Below are positions 9,286-18,004 of a stretch of DNA of 64,000 nucleotides, in pieces (the first letter of the stretch is position 1; each line of letters opens with the position of its first letter). Source of the stretch: an uncultured Porphyromonadaceae bacterium. Lineage in GTDB: Bacteria > Bacteroidota > Bacteroidia > Bacteroidales > Barnesiellaceae. The translations under genes and the position numbers were made by a program. The notes beneath the pieces were generated by a model. That model saw only the letters and a list, made by a program, of their open reading frames with translations, did no database searches and had not been told where the DNA came from. The stretch lies in the NCBI GenBank assembly GCA_900538555.1, contig UPYI01000017.1:15850-79849 (forward strand), read 5' to 3'.

Positions 9286-10455
9286 CTATTTTTTACCGCG
9301 CCGCTCCTGTTCGATGCGACCGGCTTCTTTCTCAAATTGCTTTTCTTCGCGGACAAACTCTTCCCGGTTGAACGAATCATCGTCCATACGGTTTTTGATC
9401 AACCGGCGTTTCTGGATGTTCGTCACTACGGCATGGGCTGCAATACCGGCTGCCGCCACACCGGTAAGACCGAGTCCGATCTGATCGGCGGTAGCCTCGA
9501 TACCTATACCTTTCACATCGGGTATATGGCTGTACAGCGGTTCGGCATCCCAGAATCCGGGTTCGGAACAACCGATACAACCGTGTCCCGACTGTATGGG
9601 ATAGCTCACGCCTTCGTTCCACTTGATGACGGCACACGAATTAAAGGTATTCGGTCCTTTGCAGCCCATTTTGTACAGGCAATACCCCTTCTTTGCATTT
9701 TCATCGTCGAAACTCTGCACGAACAATCCGGCGTCGTATGCCGGACGACGATAGCAGGTATCATGCACCCGGCGACCGTAAAAGGTTTTGGGGCGTCCCA
9801 TATTATCGAGTTCGGGAATACGCCCGAACGTAAGTATGTAGGTAATCATCCCTGCCATCACGTCGGCTATCGGCGGACACCCCTGCACATTGATCACCGG
9901 TTTGCCGGAGATGAGACGATGTACGGGACGGGCTTCGGTAGGATTCGGCCGAGCCGCCTGAATACATCCCGACGAAGCGCAATTGCCCCATGCGATAATC
10001 GCTTCGGCATATTTCGCCCCTTCGTCGAAAACCTCCTTTGCCGAACGTCCGGCTATCGTGCAATAGCCCGGATTGCCCAACGGTACGGCTCCCTCGACGA
10101 TCATGATATATTTTCCCTTATTCGCCAGCATGGATTGCTCGCGGACAGCTTCCGCCTGAAAACCGCTTGCCGCCATCAGCGTATCGGAATAATCGAGCGA
10201 AATCATTTCCAGCAGAATCTGTCCGACCAACGGATGCGAAGCTCTCAAAAAGGATTCGCTGCAACACGTACACTCCTGAAAGTGATACCAAAGCACGGGT
10301 TTACGGGGTTTACTCTGCAATGCCGTAACCACTTGCGCCACACCGCTTTCCTGCAAACCGAGCAATATGCCCATCATACCGCAAAACTTCAAGAACTGAC
10401 GGCGGCTATATCCTTTGGACAGCAACTCTTCGTAAAATGTCATTTCCTTTTCCAT
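9286..10455 (-). CDS. hyaA: [NiFe]-hydrogenase small subunit, oxygen-tolerant type, Tat-exported
   Basis: Electron-transfer subunit with three iron-sulfur clusters, 389 residues. A twin-arginine signal (SRRQFLKF, residues 17-24) directs export. The proximal-cluster cysteines are six rather than four: Cys62, Cys64, Cys65, Cys159, Cys164 and Cys193. The extra pair, Cys64 and Cys164, occupies the positions of E. coli HyaA Cys19 and Cys120. That pattern marks the [4Fe-3S] cluster of O2-tolerant enzymes. A C-terminal hydrophobic helix (about 330-355) would anchor it in the membrane next to HyaC. A charged cytosolic tail follows the helix. The gene lies 20 bp after hypE. Confidence 0.95.
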   Translation of the reverse strand: MEKEMTFYEELLSKGYSRRQFLKFCGMMGILLGLQESGVAQVVTALQSKPRKPVLWYHFQECTCCSESFLRASHPLVGQILLEMISLDYSDTLMAASGFQAEAVREQSMLANKGKYIMIVEGAVPLGNPGYCTIAGRSAKEVFDEGAKYAEAIIAWGNCASSGCIQAARPNPTEARPVHRLISGKPVINVQGCPPIADVMAGMITYILTFGRIPELDNMGRPKTFYGRRVHDTCYRRPAYDAGLFVQSFDDENAKKGYCLYKMGCKGPNTFNSCAVIKWNEGVSYPIQSGHGCIGCSEPGFWDAEPLYSHIPDVKGIGIEATADQIGLGLTGVAAAGIAAHAVVTNIQKRRLIKNRMDDDSFNREEFVREEKQFEKEAGRIEQERRGKK

Positions 10456-10475
10456 GGACTATCCTGTTTAAACGA

Positions 10476-11516
10476 TTAACAGATACGGGGCAACTGCTCG
10501 CCGCTCATCATCTCCAATACCCGTGTCTGCCCCAACGGCAACCGCAATTCCACGCACGATCCCGTATCGGACGTAACCGATCCGATGCAGGCAGCAAGCC
10601 GCCCGTGCGGACTGTTGCGGATAATCGACAAAGCCTGTTCGGCACTTTGCTTAGCCACGACAATGAGCAATACGCCTTCATTCGCCATACCGAGCGGATC
10701 GATTCCCAACAGATCGCAGGCTGCCGCCACCGGATCGCTGATAGGGATAGCCTCCTCGTCGATCGTAATCGTAACTCCGGTATCTTCCGCCACTTCGTTC
10801 AACGTCGCCGACAGACCGCCCCGGGTCGGATCGCGCATAAACCGGACACCGGGAACACCGCCCAACAGATTCGAGACCAACCGGGTCAATGCAGCGGTAT
10901 CGCTCTGTATGATAGATTCGAAACCCAAGTTTTCCCGGGCAGAGAGTACACTCGTTCCGTGATTGCCGATTTCTCCCGTAACCAGTACCACATCGCCTTT
11001 GCGAATCTGCGACAGACCGATATGGATGCCATCGGGAATAATACCGATACCGGAAGTGTTGATATAGATCTGGTCGCCTTTGCCGCGTTCCACCACTTTC
11101 GTATCGCCGGTGACGATCGACACTCCCGCCCTTGCCGCCGCCAGACGCATGGATTCGACAATCCGCCGGAGAGTCTCGATCGGAAATCCTTCTTCCAAAA
11201 TAAATCCGGCGGAAAGATAGAGAGGCGTGGCTCCACTGCAAAGCAAATCATTCACCGTACCGTTTACCGCAAGGTCTCCTATATCGCCGCCGGGGAAAAA
11301 AATCGGATCGACCACAAACGAATCGGTAGTAAAAGCAATACGGGCATTTTGTACCGATAATATCGTGGCATCGTGATTCTGGTTCAACAGCGGATTACCG
11401 AATGCCGGACGAAATATCTCCTCGATAAGCCGCCGTGTCATTCTGCCTCCGCCCCCATGGCCGGAGACAATCTCATCTTGTTTCTTCTCCGTAACCGGAC
11501 ACTGCAACACTTCCAT
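10476..11516 (-). CDS. hypE: Hydrogenase maturation protein, carbamoyl dehydratase
   Basis: Converts a carbamoyl group on its C-terminal cysteine to a thiocyanate and donates CN to the iron site. It belongs to the PurM-like ATPase family. The product has 346 residues, starts EVLQCPVTEKKQDEIVSGHG after the Met and ends in PRIC, the required C-terminal cysteine. The glycine-rich HGGGGRMTRRLI segment and the DPTRGGLSATLNE loop are typical. I start it at the ATG 2 bp after hypD rather than at an upstream in-frame codon, because the family begins here. Confidence 0.94.
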   Translation of the reverse strand: MEVLQCPVTEKKQDEIVSGHGGGGRMTRRLIEEIFRPAFGNPLLNQNHDATILSVQNARIAFTTDSFVVDPIFFPGGDIGDLAVNGTVNDLLCSGATPLYLSAGFILEEGFPIETLRRIVESMRLAAARAGVSIVTGDTKVVERGKGDQIYINTSGIGIIPDGIHIGLSQIRKGDVVLVTGEIGNHGTSVLSARENLGFESIIQSDTAALTRLVSNLLGGVPGVRFMRDPTRGGLSATLNEVAEDTGVTITIDEEAIPISDPVAAACDLLGIDPLGMANEGVLLIVVAKQSAEQALSIIRNSPHGRLAACIGSVTSDTGSCVELRLPLGQTRVLEMMSGEQLPRIC

Positions 11517-11518
11517 AG

Positions 11519-12607
11519 TTATATTTTTTGATGATAGCGATAATATGCCGCACAGACACCTTCGGATGAGACCATCGACGGTCCGACCGGATGATCGGGA
11601 GTACACTCCGCCCCGAAGCAAAGACAATCGGGAGGTGCAGCCATTCCCCGCATAATATCGCCCGACCGGCACGGCGTATGGGTTTCCGTCTGTCCGACGG
11701 TAAGATGGAAACGATCGACCGCATCATATTGTTCATACTCCGGACGCAACCGCAAACCGCTTTCCGCGATGTATCCCAACCCGCGCCACCGCGCACCAGA
11801 AGGCTCGAAAAACTGAATTACAGCGGCTTGTGCCGGCTTATTCCCCAATGGATGCACCACCCGGCGATAGGCATTCACCGCCCGAAAGTCGCCGCGCCGC
11901 GCCATACTCACAACCCGATAAATGCCATACAGCAGATCGACAGGTTCGAAACCGGTCGCCGCAACCGGAATCCGGATCGTTTCCGCCAGCCGGTCGTAGT
12001 CGGAAAGTCCCGTAACGGCACAGACATGCCCCGCAGCCAGCAAGGCATCGGGACGTGCTGCCGGATCAGCCGCAAGCCAGCCGATCACCGAAGGCAACGT
12101 GAACAAAGCGGTCAGCAGAGAGAAATTTTTCAACCGCCTGCGGCACACTTCGTTCATCAGCAAAGCATATACGGGAGCGGTAGTTTCAAAACCGATCGCA
12201 AAAAACACAACCTCTTTCGACGGATTTTCTTCGGCAATACGCAACGTGTCGAAAGGGGCATAGAGCATCCGAACATCCGCACCGCGCGATTTGGCAAGCA
12301 ACAACGAACCGGCATTACCGGGAACACGCATCATATCGCCGAACGTGCAGAATATCGTATCGGGACGATACGCCAGCTCCACTGCCTGATCGACAACCGA
12401 TGCCGGAGTCACGCAGACCGGACAACCCGGACCGTGAACCATTTCGATACCGGAAGGCAACAGCTCTTCCAAGCGATACCGCGACAAAGCATGCGTCTGT
12501 CCGCCACACACCTCCATGATACGCAACGGGCGGGTGTATTCTGCTGCGATCGCCTGCACCAGCATCCGCTGGGTATCGGCATCACGGAAACGACGGTCAA
12601 TAGACAT
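11519..12607 (-). CDS. hypD: Hydrogenase maturation protein, Fe(CN)2CO scaffold
   Basis: Scaffold on which the Fe(CN)2CO unit is assembled together with HypC. It has 362 residues. Conserved cysteines are Cys34 in EVCGGQTHA, and Cys62 and Cys65 in HGPGCPVC; C-terminal cysteines in HTPCRSGDI and PDCLCFGAEC would hold a [4Fe-4S] cluster. GFETTAP is also present. The chosen ATG at 12607 overlaps the end of hypC by 11 bp; the frame extends upstream but that part is a shadow of hypC. Length matches the family. Confidence 0.94.
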   Translation of the reverse strand: MSIDRRFRDADTQRMLVQAIAAEYTRPLRIMEVCGGQTHALSRYRLEELLPSGIEMVHGPGCPVCVTPASVVDQAVELAYRPDTIFCTFGDMMRVPGNAGSLLLAKSRGADVRMLYAPFDTLRIAEENPSKEVVFFAIGFETTAPVYALLMNEVCRRRLKNFSLLTALFTLPSVIGWLAADPAARPDALLAAGHVCAVTGLSDYDRLAETIRIPVAATGFEPVDLLYGIYRVVSMARRGDFRAVNAYRRVVHPLGNKPAQAAVIQFFEPSGARWRGLGYIAESGLRLRPEYEQYDAVDRFHLTVGQTETHTPCRSGDIMRGMAAPPDCLCFGAECTPDHPVGPSMVSSEGVCAAYYRYHQKI

Positions 12608-12848
12608 CTGCCACCTCCTCCCGGGCATGAGAGGCAAGCAACTCGAAATCGTGCAGCGTCTCTTCCGCCTCCCGCGCATCCATGCGGGTAAGGGCGACAC
12701 CGGCATGCGCCAGTATATAATCGTTCTCTTCCACATCCACCCATTCGACACATATATCACGACACACGCCGCCAAAATCGACCGTCGCCATCCGGGGCGA
12801 AAGAGTACGGTCGATACGGACAATCTTTCCGGGTACAGCCAAACACAT
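12597..12848 (-). CDS. hypC: Hydrogenase maturation chaperone
   Basis: Small chaperone (83 residues) that carries the iron unit with HypD and delivers it to the large-subunit precursor. The start MCLAVPGKI is diagnostic: Met is removed and Cys2 binds iron. I reject an in-frame start further upstream because it would bury Cys2. It is the first gene of the leftward hyp-hya operon, 70 bp from the divergent hypF. Confidence 0.94.
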   Translation of the reverse strand: MCLAVPGKIVRIDRTLSPRMATVDFGGVCRDICVEWVDVEENDYILAHAGVALTRMDAREAEETLHDFELLASHAREEVADVY

Positions 12849-12918
12849 AATTTTCGTTTTTTTCTTTTCTGAACAATTTTTCAATACTCTTTGTTTACTC
12901 CCAAACAGATCTTTCCCC
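12849..12918. promoter_or_regulatory. Divergent promoter region hypC/hypF
   Basis: This 70-bp, AT-rich gap must hold the start signals of both hydrogenase operons. TACTCTTTG near 12885 is one base off the TAnnTTTG consensus for the rightward operon. No clear leftward box is seen. Confidence 0.5.
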
Positions 12919-15189
12919 ATGAACGAATATCATATCCACATAGCGGGTTTGGTACAGGGCGTAGGGTTCCGCCCCTACGTCTATCGGATTGCCACGGAAA
13001 TGGGCTTACGAGGATATGTGGACAACCGCAACGACGGAGTGTCTATCGTTCTGCAATCGTCGCCCGACGAAAAAGAGAGATTTCTGAAACGGCTCGAACT
13101 CGAACATCCGCCGGTCTCGGTCATCGAACAGATCGAAAGCACGGAACGGCAGGCGGAAAGTCCGTTCCGGGAGTTTTTCATCGCACCCAGCCGAACGACC
13201 GGCGACGAAATCACCCGCATAAGTCCCGATATTGCGATTTGTGAAGAATGCCTTGCCGACCGGAAGCGGCAGCCGCACCGGCTCAACTATCCGTTCATCA
13301 ACTGCACGCATTGCGGTCCGCGCTTCTCCATTATCCGTCGCCTGCCGTACGACCGGCAAACGACCACCATGTCGCCATTCGTCCTATGCGAACGGTGCAG
13401 AGAAGAATACAACAATATACGCGACCGGCGTTTCCATGCACAACCGGTGGCTTGTACATATTGCGGACCGCATTACACGCTACATACCGCAAACGGTGAG
13501 ACGGAAGAACGGTACGAACGTATCGTCGCCCTTCTGACAGCGTGTCTTGCCCGGGGCGGTATTGCCGCCGTAAAAGGGTGCGGAGGATACAATCTGCTTT
13601 GCGATGCCACCGATACCGATGCCATAGCACGCCTCCGCGAAATCAAAAGCCGATACCGCAAACCGTTCGCCGTGATGTTCCCCGACGAAAACAGTGTGCG
13701 ACGATATGCCGATGTTTCCGGACAGGAAGCCGAAATGCTCCGCTCCTGGCGACGTCCTATCGTCCTGCTGCGTTGCCACACATCACTACCGGCAATTCCG
13801 GACGGGTATCGTTCTATCGGAGCCATACTTCCTTATATGGCACTTCACTACGACCTGTTCGACAACGGGTCGCCGTTGCAGGCTCTTGTTTTCACCAGTG
13901 CCAACCGAAACGGCGAACCGATCGTAACCGACGACGGAAAAGCGCAAAAACTGTTCGGTCAGAAATGCGATCTCTTCGTGTCGTACAACCGGGAAATCTA
14001 CCAACGTTCCGACGATTCGATCGTACGTATGAGCGGCGGTGCATGCCGGGTAATCCGCCGTTCCCGCGGATACACCCCCGAAGCGACAGAATGCCGTCAT
14101 CGCACGGAAGGGATTCTGGCTGTCGGAGCCGACAGCACCTCATCGCCGGCTATCGGAAAAGGACGGCAGATCATCGCCGCTCAATATCTCGGATCGCTCC
14201 GCTATCGCGCGGTCAGGGACTCATTCGGACAAACCGTCGAACGATTCGCCCAATTGTTCCGATTCGTTCCCCGACAGATTATATGCGATGCCCATCCGGG
14301 ATACTACTCGACCGAATGGGCGGAGACTTTCGCCCGGCAACTCGACATACCGCTACTGCGCGTACAGCATCATCATGCCCATGCCGTCGCCGTAATGGTA
14401 GAACACGGTATCGACGAAGAGACCGCCGCACTCTGCCTCGACGGCACAGGCTACGGCGAGGACGGCACGATATGGGGCGGAGAACTATTGCTCTGCGAGC
14501 GAAGCCGGTACACCCGGCTATCGCACCAACCTTGCCTGCCGATGCCCGGAGGCGAAGCTGCGGTACGCGAACCGTGGCGAATGGCACTGGCATTGTATCA
14601 CTCGGCTTTCGGAAAAGATCGTCCCCTGCCCGAACCATTCGGCAAACGGATCGGACATACCCGTCAAGAAATCATCTACCGAATGATCGAACAACGCATC
14701 AATGCGCCGTTCAGTTCGGGAGCAGGCAGACTGTTCGACGCTGTCGCGTCTTTACTGGGTATTGCCGACGAAAACAGCTATCAAGGAGAAGCCCCCATGC
14801 TGCTGGAACAAATTGCCGACCGGGATGCCCGGCGGTGTTACCCGATCGACAAAAACAACCCGCTCGACCTAAGGCTACCCACAGAAGCCCTGCTCGACGA
14901 CCTGAAACGAGGAATTGCCGTACCCGTCATTGCCGCCGCATTTCACCAGACTTTCGCCGCCCAATGGTGTGCGGAGATCTGTCGGAAAATACCGGCACGG
15001 AACAGACGAAACATAATCCTGACCGGAGGCGTAATGCAAAACCGGCTTCTCGTCGAAGAACTGCTCCGGCTCTTGCGACAGAACGGGTTCCAGCCCATCC
15101 TGTCCCGAACCGTTCCTTGCAACGATGCCGGAATATCCGTCGGACAGATCGGCATCGCCGCTGCCCGAAATCATATACAATCTTTATAA
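12919..15189 (+). CDS. hypF: Carbamoyltransferase HypF
   Basis: Makes carbamoyl-adenylate from carbamoyl phosphate and ATP and transfers the carbamoyl group to HypE, the source of the CN ligands. Domains in order over 756 residues: acylphosphatase (1-90, VQGVGFRPYVYR), four CxxC zinc pairs (Cys108/111, 129/132, 157/160, 179/182), YrdC-like (about 200-380), and Kae1-like (about 395-750) with the HHHAH metal motif near 484-488. The segment at the start of the Kae1-like part reads GADSTSS, where HypF proteins usually have GAxLKNT. That change may affect nothing or may be a lineage feature. It heads the rightward operon. Confidence 0.95.
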   Translation: MNEYHIHIAGLVQGVGFRPYVYRIATEMGLRGYVDNRNDGVSIVLQSSPDEKERFLKRLELEHPPVSVIEQIESTERQAESPFREFFIAPSRTTGDEITRISPDIAICEECLADRKRQPHRLNYPFINCTHCGPRFSIIRRLPYDRQTTTMSPFVLCERCREEYNNIRDRRFHAQPVACTYCGPHYTLHTANGETEERYERIVALLTACLARGGIAAVKGCGGYNLLCDATDTDAIARLREIKSRYRKPFAVMFPDENSVRRYADVSGQEAEMLRSWRRPIVLLRCHTSLPAIPDGYRSIGAILPYMALHYDLFDNGSPLQALVFTSANRNGEPIVTDDGKAQKLFGQKCDLFVSYNREIYQRSDDSIVRMSGGACRVIRRSRGYTPEATECRHRTEGILAVGADSTSSPAIGKGRQIIAAQYLGSLRYRAVRDSFGQTVERFAQLFRFVPRQIICDAHPGYYSTEWAETFARQLDIPLLRVQHHHAHAVAVMVEHGIDEETAALCLDGTGYGEDGTIWGGELLLCERSRYTRLSHQPCLPMPGGEAAVREPWRMALALYHSAFGKDRPLPEPFGKRIGHTRQEIIYRMIEQRINAPFSSGAGRLFDAVASLLGIADENSYQGEAPMLLEQIADRDARRCYPIDKNNPLDLRLPTEALLDDLKRGIAVPVIAAAFHQTFAAQWCAEICRKIPARNRRNIILTGGVMQNRLLVEELLRLLRQNGFQPILSRTVPCNDAGISVGQIGIAAARNHIQSL

Positions 15190-15200
15190 AAAAATATATT

Positions 15201-15545
15201 ATGCATGAACTTTCTTTGGCATACAGCATTTTAGAAATCGTCGAAAGCGAACGGGAACGGCGCGGCGGGAAACGGATAACAACCATAGAACTGGAAGTAG
15301 GCAAATTAGCCGGCATAGACTGCAATTCACTATGCTTCTGTATCCGTACCCTGCTGTCGCACACCGCTTCGCCCGATGCCGAGATCGACATCGCCGCCGA
15401 CATCCCGCAAGCCCGATGCCGGAAATGCGGGAGCAAATTCGTTCCCGAAACCTGGTTCGACTCCTGCCCTGCCTGCGGAAGCCACGACCGGGAAATCGAC
15501 CACGGAACGGAATTTCGCATACGGGCAATCCGTATCGAAAAATAA
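15201..15545 (+). CDS. hypA: Hydrogenase nickel incorporation protein HypA
   Basis: Nickel metallochaperone, 114 residues. The start MHELSLAYSI supplies the nickel-binding His2. Zinc is held by Cys73, Cys76, Cys89 and Cys92 (CRKCGS and CPACGS). It lies 11 bp after hypF and 51 bp before hypB, with which it works to load nickel into HyaB. Length is standard. Confidence 0.95.
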   Translation: MHELSLAYSILEIVESERERRGGKRITTIELEVGKLAGIDCNSLCFCIRTLLSHTASPDAEIDIAADIPQARCRKCGSKFVPETWFDSCPACGSHDREIDHGTEFRIRAIRIEK

Positions 15546-15596
15546 ATCATAGAAACCACCTCCTCCAAAATAGAATAAACCTCAAAAGACAACATT

Positions 15597-16367
15597 ATGT
15601 GTACTACTTGCGGATGCGGCTCACACACCACGAGCCATGACGAAATGCACCGAAAAGGCATCGAACACAGCCACAGCGACGAACGGGCGGAGATAGAACA
15701 AGAAATACTCTCGGCAAACCGCCGTACCGCCCTGCTCAATCTGAACTACTGGAACGAACGGAAATGTTTTGCATTGAACATAGTCAGTTCCCCCGGTTCA
15801 GGTAAAACCACTTTGCTGGAACGCACGGTGGAACGACTGAAAGACCGCTGCCCGATCGTTGTAATAGAGGGTGACCAGCATACCGCCCGCGATGCGGAAC
15901 GCATCAGACGGTTAGGAATCCCCGCTATACAGATCAACACACAAAACGGTTGTCATCTGGATGCCCGAATGATTCACGAAGTAGTCGATACGCTACCTAT
16001 GCAACCGGGCACTCTCGTCTTCATCGAAAACGTGGGCAACCTCGTCTGCCCTGCCCTGTTCGATTTGGGAGAGCACGCACGGGCTGTCGTAGTGAGTGTC
16101 ACCGAAGGCGATGACAAACCGTTGAAATATCCGTATATTTTCGCCGGTGCCGACCTCTGCATCATCAACAAAATCGACCTGCTGCCCTATGTCGAAAGCG
16201 ACATCGAGCAATTGAAAGAGAATGTACTGAAAATCAATCCGGAAATACGGTTTTTCGAAATCTCCGCTTCCCAAAATCAAGGTATAGACGAATGGTGCGA
16301 CTACTTGCTGTCGCTACTGCCCGTACACGACACGACCGAGTCCCTGCCGGAGGAGGGCGTACAATGA
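15597..16367 (+). CDS. hypB: Hydrogenase nickel incorporation GTPase HypB
   Basis: GTPase that delivers nickel to the large subunit. The 256-residue product carries the N-terminal high-affinity nickel motif MCTTCGCG (Cys2, Cys5, Cys7), then a short histidine-containing segment, and the P-loop SSPGSGKTT (64-72). IENVGNLVCP and CIINKID are the remaining G-domain motifs, and NGCHLDA supplies ligands of the second metal site. It has no long polyhistidine stretch for nickel storage. Its stop codon overlaps the next ATG (ATGA), so the downstream methyltransferase is translationally coupled. Confidence 0.95.
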   Translation: MCTTCGCGSHTTSHDEMHRKGIEHSHSDERAEIEQEILSANRRTALLNLNYWNERKCFALNIVSSPGSGKTTLLERTVERLKDRCPIVVIEGDQHTARDAERIRRLGIPAIQINTQNGCHLDARMIHEVVDTLPMQPGTLVFIENVGNLVCPALFDLGEHARAVVVSVTEGDDKPLKYPYIFAGADLCIINKIDLLPYVESDIEQLKENVLKINPEIRFFEISASQNQGIDEWCDYLLSLLPVHDTTESLPEEGVQ

Positions 16368-17005
16368 ATTTTTTCGACGAAATGGCTGAAATCTGGGACA
16401 GTCGCAACCGGTATGATGTACGCCAGATCCGGTTTCTGCTCTCTCTGATACCGTTAATGCCCGGTAGTTCGGTTCTGGACATCGGTACAGGAACCGGTGT
16501 CCTGCTACCGTTCATCCGGGAACGAATCGGACAAAAAGGGATCATCACCGCCGTAGACAGTTCGCCGCGTATGCTTGCATGCGCCTCACGCAGAATGGCC
16601 GCCGATACCCGGGTCAGATTCATCGAAGCCAATGTCGAACGCGATATCCTCGACGGAAAATACGATGCGATTATTCTCTATTCCGTTTTCCCGCATCTGC
16701 GCTATCCGACCGATACGGTGAAACAACTGATCCGCTACAATCTGAAACCGAAAGGGTTCCTGCTGATCGCCCACTCCGACAGCCGCGAATCACTGAACCG
16801 CGTCCACGAACGGGTACGGGAACGTGTTTATTCCGCCCGCCTGCTCCCTATACAGGAACAGGCGGAACGATTCCGGAATGCAGGTCTGAACGTAACGGCT
16901 TGCGACGAAAGCGATTCGTTCTATTATCTTGTATGCAACAGTACAATCCATCCATCGCCGTTTGTTTCCAATAAAAAAGTTCAACCGGCAGATTGTCGTT
17001 TTTGA
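16364..17005 (+). CDS. Class I SAM-dependent methyltransferase coupled to hypB
   Basis: 213-residue methyltransferase with motif I VLDIGTGTGVLLPF (37-50), an acidic loop ITAVDSSPRML, and a motif IV-like DAIILYSVFPHLR. It belongs to the Methyltransf_11/25-like group; the substrate is unknown. The start ATG overlaps the hypB stop by 4 bp, placing it as the last gene of the hypF-A-B operon. Methyltransferases are not part of the standard maturation set, so it may modify a cofactor or metal ligand, or be a passenger. A short hairpin follows the stop codon. Confidence 0.85.
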   Translation: MNFFDEMAEIWDSRNRYDVRQIRFLLSLIPLMPGSSVLDIGTGTGVLLPFIRERIGQKGIITAVDSSPRMLACASRRMAADTRVRFIEANVERDILDGKYDAIILYSVFPHLRYPTDTVKQLIRYNLKPKGFLLIAHSDSRESLNRVHERVRERVYSARLLPIQEQAERFRNAGLNVTACDESDSFYYLVCNSTIHPSPFVSNKKVQPADCRF

Positions 17006-17025
17006 AACCGAAAAAGGTTTCTTTC
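17005..17025 (+). terminator. Weak terminator after the hypF-A-B-methyltransferase operon
   Basis: GAAACC and GGTTTC pair around a 6-nt loop and are followed by TTTCCC. The stem is short, so confidence is limited. Confidence 0.4.
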
Positions 17026-17079
17026 CCGATCCTTGAAAAATATTTTCGGTAAATACCGGCGGGACGATAAAAAAATTTC

Positions 17080-17087
17080 TATTTTTG
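17080..17087 (+). promoter_or_regulatory. -7 promoter box for the SPOR lipoprotein
   Basis: TATTTTTG matches TAnnTTTG. It predicts a leader of about 90 nt before the ATG at 17187. No -33 TTTG is seen at normal spacing. Confidence 0.45.
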
Positions 17088-17186
17088 TATTTTACAATGG
17101 CGGATCGGCTCTTCCGGTCGAAAGAGAAAAAAGAAGCCTTTCCGACACGATTTACTCTAAATAGAAAACTAAATAAACATTGTCTC

Positions 17187-17645
17187 ATGAAGAAATACGT
17201 AGTTTGGAGCTTCGCTCTGCTTTTAGCATTCGGTATCAGTTCTTGCAAATCGAGCCAAGACGCTTACAAAGCCGCTTACGAAAAGGCTCAGGAAAACTCG
17301 TCGCCCGATAGCACACCCGTTACTATCGGCGAACCGGAAAAAGCGGAGACTCCCGCAGTCAATGATCGTCCGGTTACCGTCCGCAACGAAAAGATAAATG
17401 CAGTAGACGGCACTTCGCAACTTCGGGAATTTAATGTAATCATCGGTAGTTTCAGACAAAAAATCAATGCAACCAGCCTTTGCGAACGCATGGTGAAAGA
17501 GGGCTACCCCGCCATACTGGCTCAAAATGCCGACGGTATGTTCCGGGTGGTAGCTTGCAGCTTCGATACTCGCGAAGAAGCTGTAAAAGCCCGCGAGCAA
17601 TTGAAGGCATCGTTCCCCGACGCTTGGTTGCTGATCAACCGATAA
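17187..17645 (+). CDS. SPOR-domain lipoprotein
   Basis: 152-residue lipoprotein. Signal peptide with lipobox (FGISSC, Cys18), a Pro/Thr/Glu-rich linker, and a C-terminal SPOR domain at about 78-152 (FNVIIGSFRQKINA, then MVKEGYPAILAQ and FRVVACSF). SPOR domains bind glycan strands stripped of stem peptides and often localise proteins to the division septum. It is likely anchored in the outer or inner membrane facing peptidoglycan. A terminator follows, so it is monocistronic. The upstream frame extension (17085) is rejected because it would hide the signal peptide. Confidence 0.88.
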   Translation: MKKYVVWSFALLLAFGISSCKSSQDAYKAAYEKAQENSSPDSTPVTIGEPEKAETPAVNDRPVTVRNEKINAVDGTSQLREFNVIIGSFRQKINATSLCERMVKEGYPAILAQNADGMFRVVACSFDTREEAVKAREQLKASFPDAWLLINR

Positions 17646-17663
17646 GACGGAACAGGTACACAG

Positions 17664-17746
17664 AATCGGGACGTGATACAGGCCGGTCGTATCGTTTTGC
17701 ATCGAACGATATATCCGGATTGTGCCACATCCCGATTTTTTATTTT
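17664..17746 (+). terminator. Terminator after the SPOR gene
   Basis: AATCGGGACGTG (17664) pairs with CACATCCCGATT (17726), with an inner imperfect hairpin, followed by a T-rich tail. The rest of 17646-18004 holds a -7 box and no gene. Confidence 0.6.
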
Positions 17747-17858
17747 TAATTGATACCATCAAAGCCATAACGCAATCAAATCGCCACATAAATGCCGAAT
17801 AAATATTCAAAATAGAAAAAATTACACACTTTTTTTATTCGAATAAAATATTATTATC

Positions 17859-17866
17859 TATATTTG
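17859..17866 (+). promoter_or_regulatory. -7 promoter box for the large secreted protein
   Basis: TATATTTG fits TAnnTTTG and would give a leader of about 130 nt. Confidence 0.45.
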
Positions 17867-18004
17867 TGCTGAAACGTTTACCATTTTCGTGCATTCGCAA
17901 TAGAATTTCTTCGATTACCATTGCTGTATGTGCTCCGTAAAAAGATAAAACAGTGTTCTGAGGCAAAAAACAGGATTTCTCAATTCATTAAAAAACATAA
18001 GCGT

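Noticed and set aside
6459..9371. 970-codon open frame on the plus strand across the hydrogenase genes
   Set aside because: It is the antisense shadow of hyaB, hyaC and hyaD; the composition is Arg/His-rich and no domain is visible.
13542..15545. Long frame on the plus strand ending in the HypA sequence
   Set aside because: Only the last 114 codons from ATG 15201 are real; the upstream part is an out-of-frame reading of hypF.
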